From CAVQGF01 sp045807945 (GTDB taxonomy: Bacteria > Acidobacteriota > Terriglobia > Terriglobales > Acidobacteriaceae): a stretch of DNA of 58,676 nt. The first letter of the stretch is position 1. Every line of letters starts with the position of its first letter. The translations under genes and the position numbers were made by a program. This document shows positions 25,401 to 31,402 of this stretch, one piece after another. The notes below the pieces were generated by a model. The model was given only the letters and a program-made list of their open reading frames with translations. It was not told where the DNA came from and did not search any database. The DNA is taken from contig JBJMGI010000044.1 in NCBI GenBank assembly GCA_045807945.1, positions 1 through 58,676 of the forward strand, in the 5' to 3' direction.

Positions 25401-25869
25401 ATCCGGTAACGCCGCGGCCCACCGGCACTGATTGATAGAAGTTATCGGTCAGGTTGGCTGCCACTGAGGTGGAAGAAGTATCCACCGTGATCGCGCTGGC
25501 AGAAACTTCCACCGTTTCCGTCTGCTGGCCGGCCACCAGGCTTACGCGCACGTTCGACGTCTTGCCGGTGACGACTTCCAGGCCCTGGACGTCGGCCGTC
25601 TTGAAGCTGCCCTTCTCAACCTTCATGGAATAAAAGCCGGGGGTGAGCAAGGGGAAGAGGAATTGTCCTTCGGCGTTGGTCGAATCGGTCTTGGTGCCCG
25701 TCGCCCCTGTGATGGAGACCTTCGCGCCTGCCACGATCGCGCCGGAGGAATCCACCACAGCGCCGGAAAGATTTCCGCGCACTGAGGATTCTGCTGAGCC
25801 TTGCCCAAATCCATACGGCAAGACCGACAGCAGTAACAGAGTTACAACGATAACTTGATATTTCTTCAC
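22414..25869 (-). CDS. TonB-dependent receptor with N-terminal carboxypeptidase-regulatory domain (Oar-like)
   Basis: An outer-membrane receptor of 1,151 residues from GTG 25869, after the ribosome site AAAGGAAC; it begins KKYQVIVVTLLLLSVLPYGF (signal peptide). Residues about 28-105 are a CarboxypepD_reg-like domain (GNLSGAVVDSSGAIVAGAKV). A plug domain follows (VPVGRGVTGLFYASPGV, SISGGTGLENLYVADGVNIT, VKEVQVKTGGFEAQYGKSTG), then a 22-strand-type barrel to the C-terminal FYARFGVKFEF, which ends in the usual Phe. This architecture is the very common acidobacterial Oar-like type, probably taking up polymers, peptides or oligosaccharides with energy from a TonB complex such as that at 33659. The gene is divergent from the LytTR gene across a 505-base intergenic region. 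Confidence 0.95.
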   Translation of the reverse strand: MKKYQVIVVTLLLLSVLPYGFGQGSAESSVRGNLSGAVVDSSGAIVAGAKVSITGATGTKTDSTNAEGQFLFPLLTPGFYSMKVEKGSFKTADVQGLEVVTGKTSNVRVSLVAGQQTETVEVSASAITVDTSSTSVAANLTDNFYQSVPVGRGVTGLFYASPGVTSGGGTGTANPSISGGTGLENLYVADGVNITDGGFGGIGVYSALYGSLSTGINLSFVKEVQVKTGGFEAQYGKSTGGIVQIVTKSGGDAYHGSIGGFFAPSAFEATRKFTDDFQQNTQNERFNLQGKLLHQSNYDFDAEVGGYVPHFKSKLFFFGSFNPQWNADHDQLAQFRNASDLGTAGLAGPTQTALGNVDVPVHVYSYAAKLTYKISDKHQLESSFFGDPSYGTNSPNLTLTTATQTNFDKLQYGTRNFVVRYNGSLSPTWLVNGSFSWGHNNLSDTPAAPDVYQISDLTQRTPCGAPFFFADCTATTNDLRGSFVRQGLGFFQNTQGDNYGFNLDTSKSFHFLGAHSVSVGYNFARSHYDGSKLRTGANIPIDAATADSFFDPTDPKQKVLGDQLKANGTNAAFQLRSSSAQCGVSELFIPGLSNCGDGGEGVFLRQTRGEFGNLNFKTQSDYHTLFAQDTWALNKFVSINAGLRWEQQRVQGGNAAFTFTDNWSPRVGIAIDPWGNRKTKIYANFARYTESLPLDIAIRSLSNELDFADVNWHPPTDGSGHVLVNPDGTIDLSHLNSATDIFHVNAGAAAVTGEAFAPGTRSEYLDEYVVGFEHEFGNSGVIFTARYTDRRIKRILEDMAALSPEAAQAGITQQFMIGNPTKNLDVFVNPQQIDFTSVPADYDPITGVYTGAVTGVPTGCPAPIPVGSPGAGFPYGQPTDSNGNVSPNLAGANALCIANPGVAGNIGSDGIADGFVDPVRIYKSMEFEVNKSFSKNWQLRANYRIAKLFGNYEGSFRNDTGQNDPNISSLFDFTRGDFNLLGAQFNPGVLNTDVRHLANGFVSYTFGNHYMKGLTFGTTVHFQTGIPINNLFAHPVYANAGEIPFCADNTTTCASARGSLGRTQNYGGVDFHADYPIRLTERTKIRLAADLFNLSDQRTLLNVDQNAQRTIGVPNADFGKPLGIGPSSTTGNSNPGYQRPFYARFGVKFEF

Positions 25870-26374
25870 TGTTGTTCCTTTCACGTTGTGCCAAAAAGAA
25901 AAATCCTGGCGAAGGTGTAAGGGCAACCACTGCTCCGCAATGCCATCACTTCAAGCCCGAATACGCGAGCGAGCGGAAAATGAAGATGAAAACAAAAAAG
26001 AAGTTCTTGATGGATGGTTTTCGATTGCTCGAACGAGGACGACAAGCCGCGATCTGAAAGATTTCTTGCTCAACTATCCGTGAATCGGAAGGGTTTCGCG
26101 CGTGCGCATACAGAATTTGGGAATGTCGCGATGCGTGCCAAGAATCTGTGTTGGCGCAATCACCTATGTACAGCGTCCTAAAAGCCGATGACGTCCGAAA
26201 ACGTCCGGAGTTTTGCTTGAAAAAAAGGAACCCGGAACAGAGTTGCAGCGTCTAACAACGAAATCACACAAAGTTGGGACGGGCCAAGGAATAAATAAGT
26301 CGAATCACAGTTCTATTGTGTTGCGCCGTGTTCAACATTTGTAAATCGGATGCGGTGCCAAGGGAGAAGAAAAC
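25870..26374. other. Divergent intergenic region of TonB receptor and LytTR genes
   Basis: This 505-base stretch is less G+C rich than its surroundings and has no gene I can support; the short frame near 25,978 (MKMKTKKKFLMDGF) has no ribosome site and no homology I recognise. It should hold the promoters of the two divergent genes. One palindrome is listed separately. Confidence 0.5.
26306..26320. promoter_or_regulatory. Palindrome CACA-N7-TGTG, possible operator
   Basis: CACAGTTCTATTGTG lies 55 bases before the LytTR start and is symmetric at both ends. It could be a regulator site for either divergent gene. This is a single short match. Confidence 0.3.
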
Positions 26375-26734
26375 GTGACACGCAGAGTCTTGATCAAATG
26401 CGACAGGAAAGTTCACTTCATCAAAGAGCACGAAATCATTTTCGTCGAAGCAGCCGGCAACTATGTACACGTCAGCATAGGTACAGATAGTCTTCTGACC
26501 AGGAGTTCCCTTAATCGGCTCGCATCCTTACTCAGTGGAGAACGCTTTGTCAGGATCCACCGGTCGGCGATCGTCAACCTTGATCAGATCTGCCACGTGG
26601 AGCCGCAGAGTGGCGGCGAATATCTTCTGACACTGCATGGCGGGAAGCAGCTCAAAGCGAGCCGCAGACATGTCGGCGAGCTCTTGAGATCGATGAGGGG
26701 CCGCATGCACCAGCAAGAACTCCTGTTGGCGTAA
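26375..26734 (+). CDS. Stand-alone LytTR DNA-binding protein
   Basis: A 119-residue protein that consists almost entirely of a LytTR domain: HFIKEHEIIFVEAAGNYVHV near residues 12-31, LTRSSLNRLASLL, ERFVRIHRSAIVNLDQICHV, YLLTLHGGKQLKASRRHVGE. LytTR domains bind DNA through beta strands and usually sit behind a receiver domain; here none is present. The start is GTG 26375 after GGGAGAAG. It is divergent from the TonB receptor gene, so it is a candidate regulator of it, though the sequence does not prove this. It converges with the SDR gene with 21 bases between the stop codons. Confidence 0.9.
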   Translation: MTRRVLIKCDRKVHFIKEHEIIFVEAAGNYVHVSIGTDSLLTRSSLNRLASLLSGERFVRIHRSAIVNLDQICHVEPQSGGEYLLTLHGGKQLKASRRHVGELLRSMRGRMHQQELLLA

Positions 26735-26755
26735 GGCAGCGACGTCCGACTGCTG

Positions 26756-27532
26756 TCACTGCGGTATGGCTGCTGGGCCGGCAAGGAATCCTCCGTCGAG
26801 CACGATGTAGTGTCCAGTCATGAACGAAGATTTCTCGCTCGCAAGCCACAGCACGGCTTCCGAGATCTCGCGTGACGTCCCGAAGCGCCCAATGGGATGC
26901 ATGCCGATTGCGTGCGGGCGAACCTCAGGGGCGCCAAAGAGCCGCTCACCCATTGGCGTCTCGATCACAGCCGGGCAAACGGCGTTCACTCTAATATTTT
27001 TTTGCGCGTGCTCTAGTGCCGCAGTCCGTGTCAATGCGACGACGCCATGCTTGCTGGCTCCATAGTGCGCGGCAGCCGGCGTTCCCATCAATCCCGCGAC
27101 TGACGACATGTTCACGATAGTGCCGCCGCCGTTCTTGAGCATCTGCGGTATCTCGTACTTCAAGCAGAGCCACACACCTTTTAAATTGGTGTCGATCACG
27201 CGATCCCAATCTTCTTCGGCCATGTCGGTCAACGGCGTCCAATTCCCCTCGACTCCCGCGTTGTTGAACGCAGTATCGAGCCGGCCGTATTTTTCGATCG
27301 TCTTCAGCACCATTGCTTGCACATCGGCAGCTTTGGAGACGTCGGTTTTAACGAACGTGGCTTCTCCGCCCGCTTTGCGGATCTCGTCTACCACAGCCTT
27401 CCCTTCCACCTCGCGCCTTCCGGATATCACGACTTTCGCACCTGCTTCAGCAAACAATATCGCCGTGTCTTTTCCGATACCCGAGGTGCCACCCGTGACG
27501 AGCGCTACCTTATTCTTCAGATCTGCTGACAT
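26756..27532 (-). CDS. Short-chain dehydrogenase/reductase (classical SDR)
   Basis: A 258-residue SDR from ATG 27532. It shows the TGGTSGIG cofactor motif, NNAGVEG, the catalytic Ser in VNMSSVAGLMG, YGASKHG (Tyr-x3-Lys) and NAVCPAVIETPM. The Arg pair after the second strand (ISGRREVEGKA) suggests NADP(H) preference. It is close to glucose/3-oxoacyl reductase-like SDRs of unknown substrate. An upstream GTG/ATG extension to 27685 is possible but would add 51 residues without a typical pattern. Confidence 0.92.
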   Translation of the reverse strand: MSADLKNKVALVTGGTSGIGKDTAILFAEAGAKVVISGRREVEGKAVVDEIRKAGGEATFVKTDVSKAADVQAMVLKTIEKYGRLDTAFNNAGVEGNWTPLTDMAEEDWDRVIDTNLKGVWLCLKYEIPQMLKNGGGTIVNMSSVAGLMGTPAAAHYGASKHGVVALTRTAALEHAQKNIRVNAVCPAVIETPMGERLFGAPEVRPHAIGMHPIGRFGTSREISEAVLWLASEKSSFMTGHYIVLDGGFLAGPAAIPQ

Positions 27533-27880
27533 GGATTCTCCGAGACTGCCTTGAAACCAGCTTTGAATGCGGAGAGCGATTGTACCGGAGGGTACATCCA
27601 TGCAGTCCCTTAATGTTGTTGCTCGCGCGTAGCCCGCGAATATGTTCCCCGCCGCTCTTCTGACAGTTTTTGCCCCGGATGCCATTTTTTGTCATAGCCT
27701 CCGGAGCCGGCTCCCGTTCAGGCACCGCTAGTACATGACCTTGCGGCCGACGACGGCAGCTAAGTAGCTGAAAAGAATGGTGTATATATATGTGAACTAG
27801 CGCTCCTGTCGTTTGGTATAAAGCATGCACCGTAACAAGCTGAGTACAGCTTCTCAAAAGCTGAGGGAGAGAGAAATCTC
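27533..27880. other. Intergenic region upstream of the first pilin gene
   Basis: No gene is supported in these 348 bases. They hold an alternating purine-pyrimidine tract (TGTATATATATG, 27781-27792), an extended -10 promoter, a small hairpin (AGCTT/AAGCT, about 27848-27862) and a four-base-pair GAGA-GAAA-TCTC hairpin directly before the pilin ATG. Confidence 0.5.
27814..27822 (+). promoter_or_regulatory. Extended -10 promoter of pilA copy 1
   Basis: TGGTATAAA (27814-27822) fits an extended -10 (TGnTATAAA) without a clear -35. The predicted leader is about 50 bases and ends with the ribosome site GAGGGAGA. Confidence 0.45.
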
Positions 27881-28354
27881 ATGAAGAAACAAAAGGGCTT
27901 TTCGCTTATCGAATTGCTTATCGTCGTGGCGATCATTTTGATCATCGCGGCAATCGCGATTCCTAACTTGCTCCGCGCCCGCATCTCGGCCAATGAGTCG
28001 TCTGCGGTAGGCTCGGTGCGCACCATCAACACATCTGAAGTTAGCTACAACACCTCGTTCCCGAACGTTGGTTTCTCGGGTACGCTGGCGAACCTGGGCG
28101 ATGGCGGCGCGTGCCCCGCACCTCCGACCTCGACCTCGGCTTGCTTGATCGACACCACTTTGGCGACCGGCACCAAGAGCGGCTACACCTTCTCTTATGT
28201 CGTAGTTGCTGGTACCCCGAACGTTGGGTACACGGTCCAGGCGAAACCGCAGGTTCAGAACCAGAGCGGCGTCCGTGGCTTCTTCTCTGACCAGTCTGGC
28301 GTGATCCGCGCTGATCAGACCGGCACGGCGACTTCGTCCAGCACCCCGCTGTAA
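27881..28354 (+). CDS. pilA: Major type IV pilin, copy 1
   Basis: A 157-residue prepilin. Its leader MKKQKG ends at the prepilin peptidase site G/FSLIE, with Glu at position +5, followed by the hydrophobic helix LLIVVAIILIIAAIAIPNLL. The globular part has two Cys (GGACPAPP and SACLID) that could form a disulfide, and ends ATSSSTPL. It should be the main subunit, or one of two, of type IV pili for twitching, adhesion or DNA uptake. It is 97 percent identical to the pilin at 42999-43472 (four residues differ: VQAKP/VTANP and GTATSSS/GAATSAS). It sits alone between an SDR and mutY, away from the minor pilin operon. Confidence 0.95.
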   Translation: MKKQKGFSLIELLIVVAIILIIAAIAIPNLLRARISANESSAVGSVRTINTSEVSYNTSFPNVGFSGTLANLGDGGACPAPPTSTSACLIDTTLATGTKSGYTFSYVVVAGTPNVGYTVQAKPQVQNQSGVRGFFSDQSGVIRADQTGTATSSSTPL

Positions 28355-28403
28355 ACGTAGCTTTGTAGGTTTGGCGAAGTACCTGGGGGAGGGTACAAGC
28401 CTG

Positions 28404-28443
28404 GGAGCACAGCACCGAAAGGTTCTGTGCTCCTTTCTTTTTT
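28404..28443 (+). terminator. Intrinsic terminator of pilA copy 1
   Basis: GGAGCACAG (28404-28412) / CTGTGCTCC (28425-28433) with inner CACCGAAAGGTT, followed by TTTCTTTTTT. The same hairpin follows the second pilin gene. Confidence 0.85.
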
Positions 28444-28474
28444 ACCCCATGCGCCGCATGATAGGGTCACTCCA

Positions 28475-29431
28475 GTGACTGCATTGAATATCCGCCGCTT
28501 CCAAAAAAATCTGCTGGCGTGGTACGGCACGCATCACCGTCCGCTGCCCTGGCGCAAGACTCGTTCTCCCTATCGCATATGGATTTCTGAGATCATGCTG
28601 CAGCAGACGCGTGTCGCCGCCGTGCTCGAGAAATACCGCGAGTTTCTCAAGCGCTTCCCTAGCGTTAAAGCACTCGCCGCAGCCCGAAGCAGCGATGTGC
28701 TCGCTGCTTGGAGCGGATTGGGCTATTACCGCCGTGCTCGCTCGGCGCACCAGACCGCGAAACTGGTCGTCTCAGAGCATGCCGGGAGATTTCCCTGCGA
28801 CCGCGAGCAGTTGCGATCTCTGCCTGGGATTGGGGAATACACGTCGGCAGCGATCGCCAGCATCGCATTCGGCTCTCCGCATGCAGTGGTGGATGGAAAT
28901 GTTCGGCGCGTCGTTGGCCGCGTCTTCGGAAAACAGTTCAGCTCGAGAGCTTACGCGCTACACGCGCAAGAGCTGCTGGCGCGGGCTCATCCCGGCGATT
29001 TTAACCAGGCGATGATGGAACTGGGCGCGTTGGTCTGCACCCCCGAACCAAAATGCGACCGCTGCCCCGTATTTCGTGAATGCGCCACCCGCGGGAAGCA
29101 CCAGGTGAAATCCACGGCGACCAGAATCAAGCGGCGTGAAGTCCGGTTTGCGCTGGCGCTTCGGAATGATCGCGTTTTCCTTGTACAGAGACCGCGGTCA
29201 GCGTCGCTGATGCCCGGCATGTGGGAGCTGCCGGCCGACCAGCGCCGAGCGAGTAAGAACGCCCTCAAGTTTCGGCACTCAATCACTGACACGAACTTCT
29301 TAGTTTCCGTAACTCAGCGCACGCTGCCGCCGAGCTCTGCTAAAGGCAGGTGGGTGCCACGGGAGCACCTCGAAAAAATTCCTCTGACGGGTCTTGCCCG
29401 CAAGATCCTGCGTCATACCGGGCTGCTATAA
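28475..29431 (+). CDS. mutY: A/G-specific adenine DNA glycosylase
   Basis: A 318-residue glycosylase that removes adenine mispaired with 8-oxoguanine. GTG 28475 is the best start (an upstream in-frame start at 28427 lies at the pilin terminator). PLPWRKTRSPYRIWISEIML holds the catalytic Glu39; LPGIGEYTSAAIASIAF is the helix-hairpin-helix; Asp140 in AVVDGNVRRV is the second catalytic residue. The iron-sulfur ligands are Cys188, 194, 197 and 203, so the first spacing is C-x5-C, one shorter than the usual C-x6-C. The C-terminal NUDIX-like domain is present (LALRNDRVFLVQRPRSASLM, MWELP). It is read from within the pilin terminator region and followed 13 bases on by a redoxin gene. Confidence 0.94.
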   Translation: MTALNIRRFQKNLLAWYGTHHRPLPWRKTRSPYRIWISEIMLQQTRVAAVLEKYREFLKRFPSVKALAAARSSDVLAAWSGLGYYRRARSAHQTAKLVVSEHAGRFPCDREQLRSLPGIGEYTSAAIASIAFGSPHAVVDGNVRRVVGRVFGKQFSSRAYALHAQELLARAHPGDFNQAMMELGALVCTPEPKCDRCPVFRECATRGKHQVKSTATRIKRREVRFALALRNDRVFLVQRPRSASLMPGMWELPADQRRASKNALKFRHSITDTNFLVSVTQRTLPPSSAKGRWVPREHLEKIPLTGLARKILRHTGLL

Positions 29432-29444
29432 CATCTGATTACTT

Positions 29445-29942
29445 ATGGCTGCGCTTACCTCGGGCGTCACTGCTCCGGATATTTCACTCCCGACCTTGCA
29501 AGGCGGCAAGTTCAACCTGGCTGCCGCTCTGGAGAAGGGGCCAGTGGTGCTCGCGTTCTTCAAGATTTCCTGTCCGGTGTGCCAAATGGCGTTCCCATTT
29601 TTCGAGCGCCTTCATCAGGCGTTTCGCGGGAAGAACGTGCAAGTGGTCGGCGTCTCGCAGGACTCCGCCCAAGACACAGCTGCCTACGCCAAGCAGTTCG
29701 GCATAACATTTCCGCTCGCGCTCGATGACGCGAAGAAATATCCGGCTTCGAGCGCATATCAACTCACGAATGTTCCCAGTCTTTTCCTGGTCAATCCTGG
29801 CGGAGAGATCGAAGTCAGCAGTGTGGGTTGGTCGCGCGACGATCTGCAGAGCATCAGCGACAAATTGGCTGACACACTAGCCGCAACCAAAGTGACGCTC
29901 GTGCGGGCTGAAGACAATGTCCCTGCGTTCAAACCCGGTTGA
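29445..29942 (+). CDS. Thioredoxin-fold redoxin (AhpC/TSA or TlpA-like)
   Basis: A 165-residue protein with APDISLPTLQGGKFNLAAAL and a CPVC pair (Cys43, Cys46) in FFKISCPVCQMAFPFFERLH, followed by VQVVGVSQDSAQDTAAYAKQ and the cis-Pro segment NVPSLFLVNPGGEI. These are hallmarks of the AhpC/TSA-redoxin group; the CxxC pair points to disulfide exchange rather than pure peroxidase action. No signal peptide is visible, so it is probably cytoplasmic. It follows mutY by 13 bases and may be cotranscribed, a pairing that would join two oxidative-damage functions. Confidence 0.9.
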   Translation: MAALTSGVTAPDISLPTLQGGKFNLAAALEKGPVVLAFFKISCPVCQMAFPFFERLHQAFRGKNVQVVGVSQDSAQDTAAYAKQFGITFPLALDDAKKYPASSAYQLTNVPSLFLVNPGGEIEVSSVGWSRDDLQSISDKLADTLAATKVTLVRAEDNVPAFKPG

Positions 29943-29953
29943 GGATCGAAAAA

Positions 29954-31186
29954 CTAATCCGCGGTCGCGGATAGAGCAGAGACTTCAGGCTTGTCCTCTG
30001 GCAGCCGGCAATACCGCTGTTCGGCTGTGAGGTAAACCAAGAGAGTTAAGCCGATCATGAGCCACGGCACCGCGGGTGAACTCCACGCCAGACGTGGTGA
30101 CCACCCCAGGATGGCGAACCACACAAGCACGCCAGCCAGTCCCAACAGAACCGGTCCCACCTTGTTCCACACACCTTTTCTGGCGCTGAATGTGACCGCT
30201 GCCTGCAACATCACCGCGAACGGCAACGCGACGAGTAGATCGATGAAGTAGTGCTCGCCAACACCGATCGTCGCAATAGCTGTGAAGATCACATACACAA
30301 GCACGATCGTCCTCGGTCCCCAGGAAAGACCCCGCGACCACCACCACGCCAGGATCACCCATGCCATGTGTAGCGAAGGAATCGCATTTCGGGGAGCGTA
30401 GGCTTCCACCGGGACCGGCGCGAGAAGAATCTGCGCGAAATCTTTCGCGATGGGAGGGTGCAGCGGAAATTGGGAAAGAAAAACATGTCTTGGCCCGGAT
30501 GCCGGAAATAGATTGTAGAAGAGCACGCCTATCGGGCCGGTGATCACGAACGAGGCCATCATGGGAAAACCGAAGCTCTTGTTCCGGAGCAATTGGTTGC
30601 CGTAGGCGACCGCCATCGAGAACGGGAGCGTTACGTAAATGAACATGCAGAAGCTGTGCAACCACGGCGCCCGGAAGAAGAGTTCACCCGCGAGGAAGCT
30701 TGGCTGAAAACCCAGGCTTCCGTCGAAGTAGAGAAGATAAAGATCCAACGTTCTGGGGTGCAGGGCCGTGGTCAGGTTCAGCAATGGTCCTGCAAAAAAA
30801 TCGGAGCCGCAGAATAGGGCGCTGGCGAGCAATCCGGGAAGGAGCAGTTTGCGGTCGGCGGCATCCGCCCACACACAGCGCACGCCGAAGACGAGCAAGC
30901 CAGCGCAGCCAAGGAGCGACAGCACGCCGATGCGCGAGAACTCAAATCCGAGCACGCGATAGTCGAAGGCCGCCAAGGCTGCCGTTAGACCCAGCATCCA
31001 GGCCGCATCCAGGAATGACGGGCGAAGACGAAGGTAAATGATGACTGATGTGACTAGTGCGGCCGCGAAATAGTCGGAAGCTAAAGCATTGTCGTACTTG
31101 TCGCGGCTGGTCGCGAAAAGACATATGGCGGTACACCAAACGATGCTCAAAATGAGCTGTTTCCAGCGTGGACGGCCGATGTGCAT
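29954..31186 (-). CDS. PAP2-family membrane enzyme (inositol phosphotransferase-like)
   Basis: A 410-residue polytopic protein with about ten membrane helices. The PAP2 active-site pattern is in the second half: FPASGPRHVF, RNAIPSLHMAW (first catalytic His) and GEHYFIDLLVALPF (second His and Asp). The order SLHMAW...GEHYFID matches the PAP2_3 / AUR1-type group, which includes inositol phosphorylceramide synthases, rather than small diacylglycerol-pyrophosphatases. It could transfer a phospho-alcohol head group or remove phosphate from a lipid. ATG 31186 is preferred; an in-frame GTG at 31240 would add 18 residues. It converges with the redoxin gene. Confidence 0.85.
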   Translation of the reverse strand: MHIGRPRWKQLILSIVWCTAICLFATSRDKYDNALASDYFAAALVTSVIIYLRLRPSFLDAAWMLGLTAALAAFDYRVLGFEFSRIGVLSLLGCAGLLVFGVRCVWADAADRKLLLPGLLASALFCGSDFFAGPLLNLTTALHPRTLDLYLLYFDGSLGFQPSFLAGELFFRAPWLHSFCMFIYVTLPFSMAVAYGNQLLRNKSFGFPMMASFVITGPIGVLFYNLFPASGPRHVFLSQFPLHPPIAKDFAQILLAPVPVEAYAPRNAIPSLHMAWVILAWWWSRGLSWGPRTIVLVYVIFTAIATIGVGEHYFIDLLVALPFAVMLQAAVTFSARKGVWNKVGPVLLGLAGVLVWFAILGWSPRLAWSSPAVPWLMIGLTLLVYLTAEQRYCRLPEDKPEVSALSATAD

Positions 31187-31402
31187 GCAGGGTTCAGTTA
31201 TACCATTCAGGCGCGCCGCGGCAATCGGGTCAACCGCCACCGGCCGCTAAGATTAATCACCTATGTCGCTGAAATCTAACTCACTTGCGAATGGTTACCA
31301 ACTGGGAAATGCTTCGTTGGCACGGCTGAGTCGCCGTGATACGCTTCGCTCTCACCGAAAGCCCAGTCGATCGACGACAGCCGACGGTTGTGGCGCGCCC
31401 GT

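Larger units (their letters stand above)
27881..28443 (+). repeat. Left arm of a 0.56-kb inverted repeat (pilin gene plus terminator)
   Basis: This interval, from the pilin ATG through its terminator, matches 42914-43472 in inverted orientation. The homology starts sharply at the ATG; the two upstream regions are unrelated. Downstream it includes the 3' untranslated region (GAAGTACCTGGGGGAGGGTA and beyond) and the hairpin terminator. Confidence 0.9.

Noticed and set aside
25872..26083. Two short plus-strand frames after the TonB receptor start
   Set aside because: Lys-rich composition without a ribosome site or any family; probably part of the divergent regulatory region.
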